The position numbers and the translations under genes are program-made. The notes below the pieces were generated by a model. That model was given only the letters and a program-made list of their open reading frames with translations. It did not search any database and was not told the DNA's origin. A stretch of DNA of 64,000 nucleotides from Medicago truncatula (Eukaryota > Streptophyta > Magnoliopsida > Fabales > Fabaceae): assembly GCF_003473485.1 (NCBI RefSeq), contig NC_053048.1, positions 47,442,255-47,506,254 of the forward strand, given 5' to 3'. Position 1 is the first letter of the stretch; every line of letters starts with the position of its first letter. Shown piece after piece: positions 47,094 through 58,808 of this stretch.

Positions 47094-48682
47094 ATGGATC
47101 TAAGACCCTCCATCTTCACCACCAATTGTTTCTTTCTCTTTCTCATACTCACTCTCCCATATTTCTCTAGAGGTTTGTCACCGAATTTTACAAACCCTCT
47201 TTCCAATTTTCACCACTCTCATAAATTGTATAATATGTGTGTATGTATGCTTGTTTATAATTTATATTACTCGTATATCATTAGATTTATATAGTACACT
47301 ATCATTATTACTTTTTTCTACAATATTATTGATTTGTTTCTTGGTGTTATGTTTTTAAATTTGAGGGGGATCAGAAGCATTGGATACAGAAATTTATGAG
47401 ATCGATTATAGAGGTCCTGAGACTCACTCGTTTGTGCCTCCACCTGATCATTCCCATGGTAAGCCTCATTCAGCTCATGACAAGAGCTCTGCAGCTGCAA
47501 CAAAAGCTACGGGTTTTACGGGTATTGATCATGCTACCATGAAACAAAAGGTACGATTTGAATTAAATGAACTCCTCATTAGTTCATTATCATCACAGGA
47601 TCTAGGAGATTTTATTTCGTATAAAATATCAAGGGATCAATTGTGATGTGCAATTTTACTTCGAGTACTTGGTGGTTAGATGTATTGTTCATAAACACAC
47701 ACATATATCTAAAACATGTCGCATAGTTGTATATTTGTAACTCTTACTTCAATGAAACTAAAAAAAGGCTTTCAGATTTATAACCAAGTGATTGATTTCA
47801 AGTTGTTAGTTAAAAACGAATCATCAACATCCAAAATCGAACAATTGGAGGGTTAAAGAAGAAAGAAAAATTCTCACTATTGCAAACAAAAAAGTAATAA
47901 AAATTCTAGATTTCTTTTGTGCAATGGAGAAAATTCTTACTACATACTTGTAGAAATTTAGGAATTGAAATCAATTTTAAATAGAGCATCAGACATAGCT
48001 TTTACTGTTTATGGACAAATGGAAGAGTTTTGGTACAATATTTGTTTTCTTAACTAATGAGTTAGTGATTATTTTTGTTAATCAAATCATTATTTGTGTA
48101 AACTCTTATATACTTTAAGAAAAATCATTTCTTATTGAAACCATCATTCATTGTCTATACATTAAACTAATTTTCTATATCTTTGGTACAATATTTGTAA
48201 CTCAAAGTTTGATCCGATTACCAACAGAAGTTGGGACAAATGATTGAATATTTTGTTCTGCATTAAATGTGATTTGAGTTCAAATTCGAAGTTGTTTTTA
48301 ATGAATTATACGTAAATTTCATCATGTATATGTTTGTCAATATTAATGGTTATCTCTAGCCTTTCATAGTTTCTCTAGGTAAATAATTCTATGAATTTAA
48401 ATTCTTTTCAGTTGAAGACATTGGAAGCACTAGTGTAGTGGTATCATGGAGTCTTAAATTAAGCTTTCTCAAATTATTTGTTTGGTCTTTGAATTTTAAA
48501 CCAAATGATTATAAGTAAACAAAGATCCAATGTTGGGGCTCATTTGCTTGGTCTTTTTTAAAATTGAACTCTTTGGGCTAGAAAGTTTAATTTAACATGC
48601 ACTATTTTTGCTCAAATGTATTTTATTGTTAACGTTAATTGTTAATGCTTATGTGTTGCAGGTTAAGAAATTCCATGGATGA
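47094..48682 (+). CDS. small secreted plant protein with acidic DY motif, 91 residues
   Basis: Three exons (47094-47172, 47375-47550, 48662-48682) with agreeing phases. Exon 1 gives a clear signal peptide: MDLRPSIFTTNCFFLFLILT and LPYFSR. The mature part begins EALDTEIYEIDYRGPETHSF and continues VPPPDHSHGKPHSAHDKS, then an Ala/Thr/Gly-rich segment and the basic end MKQKVKKFHG. There are no cysteines after the signal peptide. The EIDYRGPETH region and the KK(F/I)HG end look conserved in legume relatives as I recall them, but I cannot name the family. DY in an acidic setting is the form recognised by tyrosylprotein sulfotransferase, and Pro/His-rich short secreted proteins include peptide-hormone precursors; a signalling role is therefore possible but is inference. 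An in-frame ATG at 47085 (MSY before MDL) is an alternative start. The last exon codes only six residues after a 1.1-kb intron. Confidence 0.8.
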
Positions 48683-49218
48683 AAAGCTTTACAAGTGACC
48701 TAAGATTTTGTGTTGGTTTATGTATAATCTTTATGATCATACAATATATGAGATTTGGTGTATATTTACGTGTAAAACTATTTTTTTTTTCTCTCGATAT
48801 AGCTTAATGGAGTGATTGTAACCTTTTATCATGATCCCTTTTTCTTTTTGTGGCAATTTTTTATCATGATCTTCTCTCGTAGCTAGGTTCAATTTTTATT
48901 CTATAATATTCCTTTTTTTACCTTTTCAATTTTAGTCCTCGTAGGATTTTATTTGTTTTTCATTTTCAAGCATAGAGGAAATTGTTTTTATCCCTTGTTA
49001 TTTTTGTTTGACACATTGCAACATTATAGTTTATGTTGGAATTAGTCCATACAGTATATATTCCGTATAAAATAAAATCAATATTCTTCACACAATATAT
49101 GTACCAACTAAAATAAATTAACGTATAATTCATTAAGAATCATTTTGAATTTGAACTCAAATCACATCTAATGCAAAAGGGCATATGAGCAAGTTAATTT
49201 TTTTGTTTTTTATTTGTA
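48683..49218. other. 3' region of the secreted-protein gene and AT-rich DNA
   Basis: Contains the likely 3' untranslated region. No other feature was supported. Confidence 0.4.
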
Positions 49219-49980
49219 GGGTTAAATATGTTTTTCGTCCTCATAAAATTAGCGAATTTTGATTTTCGCCCCTATAAAAAAAAATCCATCGTTTTCGTCC
49301 CTACTTAATTTTTAGATTACTGTTTTCGTCCCTCCCGTTAAGTCAACTAACGGAATGCCACCTAAGCATTAAATAAATAAAAAATCTATTTTTTATTTTT
49401 AATAAAAGAAACATAAATTGAAAAAAAAAAATCTGATTTTTCAATTTTTTTCGTTTTTAATAGTGAATCTGGAATTGGACAGGCCTGGAACAGGGTTACA
49501 GCCCAGATTTGCTAGATTTTATGTGTGCTTTGATGGATGCAAAAAGGCTATAAAAATAGTTGCAGACCATTCATAGGTAGATTTTTTAACCAAAGAAACA
49601 GGTAAATTTTTTATTCTCTTCAAATAAATGTATTTCACATACCAAATGAATGTTACATAATAAACTTGTTTGTATGAATAATTAGAGGAGATCTAAGGGT
49701 CCTGCTATGAAGTTGCTGCTGAAGTTTCAGTTCCGAAACCTGCTGAAACATCACTTCAATTTTATCAATTTATGTTTCTTTTATTAAAAAAAAACATTAG
49801 ATAATTTTTTTATATTTAATGTTGACGTGGCATGCTTAGGTGGCATTCCATCAGTCAACAGTTAGTTGACTTAACGGGAGAGACGAAAACAGTAACGAAA
49901 AAATTGAGACGAAAACGGTAGATTTGTTTTTATAGGGGTGAAAAACAAAATTGGTTAATTTTACGAGGACGACCTTATTT
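49219..49980. mobile_element. Mutator-like element with about 150-bp inverted ends and a transposase scrap
   Basis: The left arm, from gggttaaatatgtttttcgt, carries cgcccctataaaa, cgttttcgtccct and gtcaactaacggaatgccac. The right arm holds the same phrases reversed (gtggcattccatcagtcaac, acgaaaac, ttttataggggtg, acgaggacg). The outermost 20 bases at the right are worn. In the middle (about 49497-49560) plus-strand text reads RFARFYVCFDGCKK and, one frame over, GYKNSCRPFIG. These are adjoining pieces of the MURA-type transposase segment that normally continues into the VDGCHLK region. It is an internally deleted Mutator-like element sitting about 230 bases upstream of the PLAC8 start codon. 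Confidence 0.75.
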
Positions 49981-50207
49981 CTAAAAATGAGCAACGATAT
50001 CTTAAGGAGGAAGGTAGAGGAATGGGGTTGTTTTGACATGTTGACGCGCTCGAAATAGAAATAGAAATAAAATAAAAGATAGTAATAATTAATTTTCGAC
50101 ACACCGACATCTCTTTTCACCGAAATTTCTCATATCTCTCTCTTCTCCAATATTATATTTTGTTGGTGAAAGTTCTTTCATTCTTTGAATCAATCCATCA
50201 ATCATCA

Positions 50208-53200
50208 ATGGCGGAAGAGAAGAAACTGAATCACGAACAAGAGGCAAATCCTCTTCTCAAACAACAACCACCTCAACAACCTCCAAAAGCTGAACAAACA
50301 ACCGAGCAGCAGGATCGTTATCTTGGATGGACTGCCGATGGGCTTCCGATTAGCCATGGAAGCGTCATGGGTCAGCCCATTCCTCGTTCTCCTTGGAATT
50401 CCTCCGCCTGCGCTTGTCTTGGCCAAAACGATCATTTCTGCAGCAGCGATCTTGAAGTTTGTATGTCCCTTTCTTTTATTTTATTTTGTTTATATGATTT
50501 TGTCACTTGATAAAATTGGGGGGTTTTTGAGGAAAATTTTAGGGTTCAATTTTTCATGTTCTAAGAATACATCCCCTTTGTAAGGACAATAATTCAAAGA
50601 TTGTTTCTTTCTTTCAATTCAGCTGCAAAGATATTACCTAGAGTTTTTTGTTGATTTGAATTTGGATTATATGTTTATTATGTGCAGCTTAACCTTATTA
50701 TGTTCTGGATTTTGACTCTGTAAGGATTAAGGACCATAACCCTAAACCAAACGATTTTATAATGTTCATTATACCAAAGGTGAATCCTATTATGGATCAC
50801 CTTTGTACGTGGTCCACCATGGACAATACATAAAATTATGACTTTTCTCATATTTACGGCTAAGATGCCGACTTGATTGATGTCGGTTCAATGCACGCCA
50901 CATATTTATTTTCCCATGTTTTGAACAAACTGGTATCAATTAGGTCATTATTTCAATCGTAAAAATGAGAAAAACCATTAACATCTGCTACCAAGAGACG
51001 ACATCGTTCATCATTGGAGTTTTAATCATTTTTTAGGTACTAGTCCACCTTGGACTGCTTATGAAGGTGTTCCATATTAGAATTTCTCTATATCAAAATA
51101 ACATTTGTTGGTTTTTATATTTTATTGGGGAAATTGATGAAAGAAAATGGGTGTTATTAGTATGAATCGAAGGTGCTTTGGATATTGAACCCCTTACTTT
51201 ATTTGACATGATTTCGATATGGATCCCTAAAACATTTATCCGCTTTTACTTATGCTTGAGCTGGATATGTACTAGGTCTTCTTGGGAGTGTGGCTCCTTG
51301 TGTGCTGTATGGAAGCAATATGGAGAGACTTCATTCTAATCCTGGGACATTTGGCAATCACTGTTTGCATTATTCTGGACTGTATGTGATTGGGAATTCA
51401 TGTTTTGGTTGGAATTGTCTTGCACCCTGGCTTTCATATCATAGCCGTACTGAAATTCGTCGCAGGTTCAATTTAGAGGTTAGTTACTGTTTTATTATTT
51501 GCCTCTTATTATGTCATGAAACCTATTGTGATTTGTGATGGGGCTTGAGGAAGAATTGTAGCTGACAAGAAGCCCTGAGTGGTAGGGGTGGTCAAAATAT
51601 GGTTCAAGTAAGATAACCAATCGAATGAACCAAAGTGTAAACTTGTTCGCTCGAACCTAATCCAACTAGTTTCATTACAACATTAACCGAACCAAACCAG
51701 TTCTTCAGTTTGGTGCACTGATTTTTAAATGTCATGAACTGAACTATTTTTCAAACTTTTTTTCTGAACATGATCCCGAACTATTTCACTGAACAGTCTG
51801 TTTTTCAAACTGTTTCTCAGTTGTATAGTTATAGTTTTCAAATTGTATTTACACTGTTCACTGAATTGTATTATAATGAAGTTTAGGCTCTCAAACTGAT
51901 TTCAAACTAATAGCTCGGTTCCCAGACTGTGGTCAAAAGTTTGATTATTTTATAATGCAGTGCGGTTCAGTTCAAAATGATTTTTTGAATGCCCGTACTG
52001 AGTGGGCAAGGTATTTCCATGACCGTCAGTAACTAACTGTCATAAAAATACCACGGTGATAAATTGGGGGAAATTCTGTGGTAACATGTAAGCTACAAGG
52101 AAATGCGAAATAAAAAAGCTGTATAGAGGGCAGGCAAGTAAGCGGTGTCTAAGGAGTAGCATATAGAGGGTAGGTAAGTAAGTGGTGTCTAAGGAGTAGA
52201 GTACAGAGGTCAAGGCCTTCAGAATGCCCTATGCTACTATACATTTCTCCCTTCAGTTCAGTATTCTAATTGATTGCAATCCATCTATATGGCTGCTGTT
52301 GTCACACATTCGTTTTTTTTTTTTTGAACGGCGTCACACATTCATTTTTATAGGGAAATATTACAGCACATGTACTTATGTCTTTTGGTATTTGATCTGG
52401 TCCAGATCCTCTCAAAATGTTAAAAATGTGATAATATGAATACCTTGTTATTGTTGTTTTCTTGACTTCGTTTAAATTGATCAACCCTTGTACTTTAAAC
52501 CTCTTCATATATAAATTTAACAATAAATCATTGACACTAGCAGCAGACATGCTGTATATCACACAACTAGACACTCGCCAACATGCAAATTCGGTCTTCT
52601 ACTATGTTAAGCTGGAACATTTGAATTCCTCACATTATTTGTTGTCTTATCTTTTTAAAATATCATAATCCAAATTTTTTCATATGCATAACTGTTTATA
52701 AAATGATTTCGGACTTGAAATATTTTTTTGGTAATTTGTTCAGAAGTATGTTGTTAATCTTGTCCAAGTAGTTCCATTACAACGGATATCATATATCAAC
52801 TGTGGTGAACCTGTACTGAGTCATTTTAGTTTGTGTTCTGTATTGAGAGTAATCTTAATCTGTAGTCTTCTCCATGAAGATATTTTTGTCTGTATTTTTT
52901 ATGGATTACCATGAAAATAGTCCTATCATTGGGATATTTTTTATCTAAATTTTGTTCAGGCTAAATTCAAGTGTATTCACCATCAACTTTGTATTTGCTT
53001 AAATATTTAGTTAGTGTGTCCCAATGTAATTCATAGATGAAAAGGTATACAATTAAATTCCAGATTAGTGGAGAAATGAGATTTGCCTTTCTATCCCCCC
53101 CCCCAAAATAAATAAATAAATAATCTGTCTCGGTCCACATTATACTCTTTAAATATGAGAAGGATAATCAATTATTTTATTAACTATTTGTGATCCTTGA

Positions 53201-53447
53201 AAATCAGGGAAGTTGTGAGGCACTTAATAGGTCATGTGGGTGCTGCGGAAGCTATTTGGAAAATGAGGAGCAGCGTGAACATTATGAGTTGGCATGTGAC
53301 TTTGCAACTCATGTCTTCTGTCATGTCTGTGCTCTTTGTCAAGAAGGTCGTGAGCTCCGCCGTAGAGTGCCTCATCCTGGCTTCAATGCGCAACCAGTAT
53401 TGGTTATGATTCCCCCAGGAGAGCAGACCATGGGTCGTGGGGCTTGA
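50208..53447 (+). CDS. PLAC8-family protein
   Basis: Three exons (50208-50460, 51276-51478, 53208-53447) give 231 residues with consistent GT-AG phases. The Gln/Pro-rich N-terminus (KQQPPQQPPKAEQTTEQQDR) is followed by YLGWTADGLPISHGSVMGQP, ACACLGQNDHFCSSDLEVCL and LGSVAPCVLYGSNMERL. A hydrophobic Cys-containing stretch around HCLHYSGLYVIGNSCFGWNC follows, then RTEIRRRFNLEGSCEALNRS, CGCCGSY, LACDFATHVFCHVCALCQEG and RELRRRV-PHPG. The Cys-rich signature and CALCQEGREL-RR mark the PLAC8 domain. Plant PLAC8 proteins include cell-number regulators and metal-tolerance (PCR) proteins at the plasma membrane; this longer, Pro/Gln-tailed subtype has no agreed function. The start ATG heads the conserved MAEEKK opening. 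Intron 2 (1.7 kb) carries a 40-base tandem duplication. Confidence 0.9.
52122..52201. repeat. 40-bp tandem duplication in PLAC8 intron 2
   Basis: The unit tatagagggcaggcaagtaa followed by gcggtgtctaaggagtagca is repeated at 52162-52201 with a few changes. Confidence 0.85.
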
Positions 53448-54948
53448 AGAAAATTCTTCCTCGTCTTGGAGGTGCTATTCTTGTGTATGTTACTGTTGCC
53501 TCTATATGATTTGACGTTGTTGAACCGTCATTTGCTCCCTTTTTTCTCTCCTGATCTTGCTGAAAAGTGCATCATGGTTCTTTGGATTTGGTATAAATAA
53601 GAACATATAAAACATCATTATATTTTCAGTTTGTTTCCCTACTGTTCTGTATTATATGTATTTGTTTATTGTGGTCTATGCGTAATCATTTGGTTCAATA
53701 AACTGAATGAATCAAAATTTATTATTAAGGGCATGGTTCCTGTATGGTTATGTACTTGTGCTTAGTTTTTTCAGAATTAAAAGGAGTATAACGTGAACCA
53801 TAGCCAGCTGCTTAAACAATAAGAATGATATTTGCATCGCAAATGCATTTAGCACCTGTTTTATTATAGAACAAGTTGTCTCCGGCCCCTTGTTTTATGA
53901 CTAGTTTTTTAATTGGAATTCAGCTCACTGCTAGAGATTTGACTTCATTTGATCATTCAGTTGACATTTGTTTGAAAGGTTAATTTGGCTAAAGTCAGTA
54001 CTTCTCCATATCTTGGGATATAGGTTGACTCCATAGTTAGGGTGCTGGAGTTAAAAGATCGAGTGATAAGAAGATTTTGGGTTCGATCTCTAGTCTAACA
54101 TAAGAGTATCCGCAATTTAACCCTCCTTTGGATTATGTGGTACACATCACTAATTTATAAATTTCTTATATTAGGATTTATTACCTCAATTTTTTACTAA
54201 ATAAATTACACCAATTAATTTATATTATTATATTTCAATAATATTTGTCCATTAAAAGTAATAATAAGCTAGACCCGGAAAATGTAAATATATGACGATC
54301 CTTCTTTAATAGGCAATAATCACCTTTCTATACAGGCGTCATAATTTTTGGCACCACAACGAAAGTATCTATTTTTTAGCTTGGCATTAAACATGGAAAT
54401 GATCTACTACTAATATTTGCCATTCAAAAGTTTTCTTCCATCTTCTCATGTTTTTTATGGGGCAATTTTGTCTTACAGTTTTTTCTTTTTTAAGTCGATC
54501 AAATTTCTCTATCTTTGGTATTTAACTAATTTAATTAAGTCCTCTTTCAAAACTAATTTATTTAAGTCCAAATTTGTTGTTGGCTAAATGGTTAAAATGC
54601 AACCATCATCCAAATGGTTGTATTAAACAAATTGGTTTGTCATTGTCATTCATATAATTCTTTACCCGACAGTCTATCAGTCATTTTTTTTTAAGGTAGA
54701 GTTAGTTTATCAGTCACGGAAACAGATAAAACGTACGAGTTATCATGGTAAATAGTAAATTGAAAGATATGGGATCTGCTATCTGCAGAGATGAAAAATT
54801 GTAAGTGCGCAGATATACACTCCTCTGATTTCGAAAATAAGAAAAATAGTTTACATCGTTCAGTATCTTTTATTATGTATTGAATAAACTATCTTTCATT
54901 AGAACGTGTTTTAAGAGAACAAAAATTAGTTCTTGGAATCTTATATTC
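53448..54948. other. PLAC8 3' region and intergenic DNA
   Basis: The first 250 bases are probably 3' untranslated sequence. The rest is AT-rich; a worn B-box-like gttcgatctc at about 54090 suggests an old SINE remnant (54030-54110). No gene was seen. Confidence 0.4.
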
Positions 54949-55089
54949 TTTTTTTTTTTTTTAGATAGACGAAATGGCAAAGCCATTATAAACTCACACA
55001 CACAAGTGGAGGTACCGGGGTTCGAACCCCGGTCATGGCATCCGGCCTAACAATATCGGCATTTTTTGCCAGTTGAGCTAGGACTTCTA
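54949..55089 (-). mobile_element. tRNA-derived SINE (family C), well preserved
   Basis: On the minus strand: agtcctagctcaactggcaa (A-box), then ggggttcgaaccccggtacc (B-box), then a body ending atttcgtctatctaaaa and a poly-A tail (poly-T at 54949-54962). The two pol III promoter boxes are intact. No clear target duplication was found. Confidence 0.85.
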
Positions 55090-55505
55090 GATATAACAAA
55101 ACTTTCTCTGTCCCTAAAAATCGGATGATTAAGTGTATGTTTGAATCCACTTTTTGATGACTCAATTGATTCTAAAAGCGTAAAATTAATATTAACCAAG
55201 AAAAGTGGCTTAATTATGATACGATGATAATAAAATTTCGAAGAGATTGCATTTCACATAGTTTAGTTTAATTTGCCAACATTATGTTCTTCATCCAAAC
55301 ATTAGGTAAGCATAATCAATTAGGAAGCAAAATGAAGATTTAAACCACGAAATATTATTGCTAAAGTACTAATTAATATAGCTAAACTTTCTGTCAATAC
55401 AATAACACACAGGACGAAAACATGAAAGTTAACTTAAACAGAACATAGAATGTTTAAAAAGTACAAGGTAATCCACATTCCGTAGAACATTTGAGTACAT
55501 TGCCC

Positions 55506-56113
55506 CTACTCTCCAGGTGCAGAGACTCCTTGCTTCAGTCTCTCTTTTTTCATCTTCTTTTTTGAGATTGGCTTCTTTTTTCTAGGAGGGAGGGCCTTCT
55601 GTGCATAAACATAAAGCGCATAATTTCCAATGAGGAATGTCAACAGCAGCCCACCAATAACCAGGAGAACTACTAAGCCTGGGTTGAACCCTTGAGATCC
55701 AGCTTTCTAAATATTTCCCAAGATCAACAACAACAAAACTTGAATAAGGTCATATCAGAAAACACAAAGCAATTAAAATAGACATGTTAACAAAGCACAT
55801 ACACAGACACGGGGCATGGCACTGACCTTGACACGCACGCTAACACAATAATAATTTAAGAAAATCACTTAATTCAATATAATTATGTGTCCGTGTCAGA
55901 CAGCGCATGTCCTGCACAGAGAAACACACCTAATTCAAGGAGTTTATGTGCTTTATTCACCACCATTTACAACCAACCAACCATATATACTAATTAAGAA
56001 GATAGAAATGAGATAAAGAATGAAATGATGAAGAATGAGATATAAAAAAAGAAGAGTACCATGCGATCAAAGGAAGGAGGGATTTTATCACCGAATTCAA
56101 ATTCATCGGCCAT
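55506..56113 (-). CDS. S1FA DNA-binding protein family, two exons
   Basis: Exons 56113-56060 and 55706-55506 give 84 residues. Exon 1 codes [18 protein letters not shown]. Exon 2 codes [40 protein letters not shown] and [20 protein letters not shown]. This is the S1FA family, first described from spinach as small proteins binding a negative element of the rps1 promoter. The sequence shows a single hydrophobic helix (about 29-52) followed by a very basic tail that includes a nuclear-localisation-like KKKPISKKK, so membrane association is also plausible. The start is fixed by the conserved MADEFEF. A TATA-like ctatttaaaaca lies about 70 bases upstream. A second copy of exon 2 with its 3' region lies about 5 kb to the right. 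Confidence 0.93.
55800..55925. repeat. possible dispersed repeat in the S1FA intron
   Basis: Text such as acacagacacggggcatggc at the left and gtgtccgtgtcagacagcgc at the right is partly complementary around an AT core, resembling a small legume MITE. The ends are not defined. Confidence 0.35.
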
Positions 56114-56181
56114 GGTTGAAGATGTGAGTGATTGTGCAAAATCTACAAATAAAAACGAATCCAAAGTTTGCACCACGGTTT

Positions 56182-56193
56182 GTTTTAAATAGG
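56182..56193 (-). promoter_or_regulatory. candidate TATA box of the S1FA gene
   Basis: Minus-strand ctatttaaaaca lies about 70 bases upstream of the start codon. Motif evidence only. Confidence 0.45.
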
Positions 56194-56378
56194 TTGATTG
56201 TTACAAATAGTCACCAGTCAATATCCACTAACACGTACAATTCTACTGCTATTGGTTGTTTTTCATTTTCGTGACGCCGAAATCAATTACACGTCAGCTC
56301 TCGAAAATCAAATATATAATATACACGTCACTTTTCACTTTTTCTTACTTTTGCTTCTCATAAAATAAAGGTCAACTA

Positions 56379-56511
56379 GTCTAGAAGTTCTAGCTTCTTA
56401 ACTAGTAAATGTCAAAATTACAATGTCGAACGTCATAACTCGAGTTCGAATCTGAGACCTCATAGTTATGTGCGAGTTTAATTTCAGTGGATTATCACTT
56501 CATCTAAGACA
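56379..56511 (+). mobile_element. SINE (family B) with perfect 19-bp target duplication
   Basis: It reads ctagcttcttaactagtaaa (A-box region), then cgagttcgaatctgagacct (B-box), then gtttaatttcagtggattat and cttcatctaagac. It is flanked by ataaaataaaggtcaacta at 56360-56378 and 56512-56530, identical over 19 bases. It lies a few hundred bases upstream of the S1FA gene. The duplication gives exact ends and shows it was inserted by retroposition. Confidence 0.95.
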
Positions 56512-56968
56512 ATAAAATAAAGGTCAACTAAAAGTGTTAATGTGATTTGACAGTACCCATACGAGTTTAAAATAGTTATTTTTCGATAGTTTTATGATGA
56601 ACACTAACATATCCGTCTTTTTTGACAATCCGAACTTAACAAATATCTGAAAGAAACAAGAAAGACAAACAATGTCATGCAAAACATATCCGTCAATGAC
56701 TTTGGCGTTATCCACGTTGCAGATCCGGAGACATAGTTATTCCGGAGACTTAAATAAATATAATCATATGTGTATGCATTTGTACTCTGTCGTTTTATTA
56801 ACATGGACGTTGCGAGTCTGTTCACATATTCATCATTTTTGTTTTTAGGAAATTTGCATTATATCGATGTACCCTATCAATTTGAATGAATGAATATAAT
56901 TTATTTTTGTCTATAAAAAAAATATATCTGTCTTTTCGATGTTATTAATAAAGATGATATAAATTATA

Positions 56969-57454
56969 AGGTTAAATATATTTTTGATTTTTATAAATAT
57001 GTCAACTTTTTTATTTTAGTTCATCTAAAAAATTTCTTCAACTTTTAGTCTTTTAAAAGTTTTTCATCTTCACTTTGGTCTCTCATTTAAAGTATATATA
57101 TAATTCATATTTTTGAATAATATTTCGCAATATTTTTTATAATATTATAGTAATCTCTAAAATAAAATTAGAATTTTTGTACATGAATTAAATATGAATT
57201 TTTATATATTTTGCTGTTAAAAATTCATATTAATTTATATTTTGTTAAAAGAATTTATTTTTTTAAAAAAAGATTTTTATAATAATATACTACATATTTC
57301 TACACAATTTCATTAAAAAATAAAAAATTTAACTTAAAATTTGAGACAAAAGTAATTATTGAAAATTTTATAGGAATATAAGTTGAAGGAAAATTTTAGA
57401 GAGACTAAAACAAAAAGTTAGTATATCTATAGGGACCAAAACCTTATTTAACCC
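56969..57454. mobile_element. Mutator-type MITE with perfect 9-bp target duplication
   Basis: The ends aggttaaatatatttttgat and (reversed) gggttaaataaggttttggt lead into inverted arms that share ttttagt, cttcaactt and taaaattttc phrases over about 110 bases. It is flanked by taaattata at 56960-56968 and 57455-57463. The interior is AT-rich and noncoding. Confidence 0.92.
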
Positions 57455-57528
57455 TAAATTATATTAACAGAAAATGATTCGATATTTGGAGGAAAAAAAT
57501 TAGGTTTAAATTTAGCTTGATCATACAA

Positions 57529-57617
57529 TTTTTTTTTTGTAGTGGCCGGGGTTCGAACTCCGAACTTTGCATATTTTATACATTGTTCCTACCAAGTGAG
57601 CTAAGCCCACGAGGACA
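57529..57617 (-). mobile_element. tRNA-derived SINE (family A, short)
   Basis: Minus strand: cttagctcacttggtaggaa (A-box), gagttcgaaccccggccact (B-box) and a poly-A tail seen as poly-T at 57529-57538. It is a relative of the copy at 17091-17172. Confidence 0.8.
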
Positions 57618-57856
57618 ATAATAAAAGCTTTTGTAATACATATAAGAGATAATAACTCAATGTATTTAATTATTACTAGCGAAAAAACGGGCACCCACAT
57701 GTCTGTCTTTCCATTATTTTTTATTGTGATAACGCGTGTTGAATATCAATGATGTTTTATAGAAATTTTGTGTGTAAATTACAAATGATATTTTTATATA
57801 ATTTTTTTGATAATGATTAAAATTACAAGTATAGATATCTTTAGTAAAAAAAAAAA

Positions 57857-58216
57857 GGCTTAAACGTACTTTTTACCCCCTAAGTTTACAAAAGTTGCAA
57901 TTTTTGCCCCCTTTTAAAAAAATGACAAAAGTGATCCCTCATGTTTAGCTCCTTTTGTAAAATTTCAATTTTAGCCTGGTCAACACCATGTGGCACCTCA
58001 CTTGAGTAAGTTGGATGCCACGTGTGTATTTTTTAAATTAAAAAATATACAGCTGACAACTTTTTATGCTGAGTGGCTTGACACATGGCGTTGACCAGGT
58101 CAAAATTGGAGTTTTGCAAAATGGGCTAAACATGAAGGGCCACTTTTGCCATTTTTTTTAAAAGGGGGCTAAAATTGCAACTTTTGCAAACATAGGAGGT
58201 AAAAATGTGTTTAAGC
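57857..58216. mobile_element. MITE with about 145-bp terminal inverted repeats, 360 bp
   Basis: The left arm starts ggcttaaacgtactttttac and the right arm ends with the reversed form, gtaaaaatgtgtttaagcc. The arms share aaaagttgcaatttttgccc, catgtttagc and ctggtcaacaccatgtg. The interior is only about 60 bases. The flanks are A-rich, so a duplication cannot be read. Confidence 0.88.
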
Positions 58217-58435
58217 CAATAAAAAATATTGATATTTGAGACTTTCAAAACGTAATAAACTCAACAAATATTTATCTTTTTCAATGACAAATAATATAAA
58301 ATATATAATAAAAAATTCTTATCTTTTTTAATAACACCAACAATATAACATTATTATACAATAACAAAAAAGCCAGCACAAAATATCCCTAAAATGGACT
58401 ATTTTCCTTGTATTTTTCTTATATATAGTATATAG

Positions 58436-58660
58436 GGTTAATTAAGGAAATGATCCCTATAAATATTCAGAATTTTGTTTTTTGTCCCTACAAAATAAAA
58501 TAACACTTTTCAGTCCTTGTAAAAAATTTCATCAACAATTTTAGTCCCTGTAAAATGTTTCATCAACATTTTTAGTCCTTGTAAAAATTTTACGTCAACA
58601 TTTTTGGTCCTTAAGATGCTAAAGGAAAATGTGGGACTAAAAAGTGTGATTTTATTTTAA
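58436..58660. mobile_element. truncated relative of the 18540 MITE
   Basis: It begins ggttaattaag, then cctataaatattcagaattt and gtccctacaaaataaaataa, with the same internal repeats (ttttagtccctgtaaaat). The right inverted repeat is missing or worn after gattttattttaaaa. Confidence 0.75.
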
Positions 58661-58808
58661 AACAATAATCGCGAAATTTTGAAAGGGTAAAATAGGAAAT
58701 CTGGTGACCCTCCTAATAACCCCCAAATCAAGTAATCGCAAAACCTAAAAAGAAATCTGTGATTGCTGCTTCTCCGGCTCGTCCCAAGTTTGATCTCAGG
58801 TACCTGGA

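Noticed and set aside
47094-47172. Member of the RGF/GLV root meristem peptide family
   Set aside because: It has a DY and downstream Pro/His residues, but spacing does not fit the RGF pattern (DY-x-x-P-x-x-x-PP-x-HN) and the C-terminus does not end after it.
54949-55089. Genuine tRNA gene
   Set aside because: It has A- and B-boxes but no tRNA fold with acceptor stem, and it ends in a tailed SINE body.
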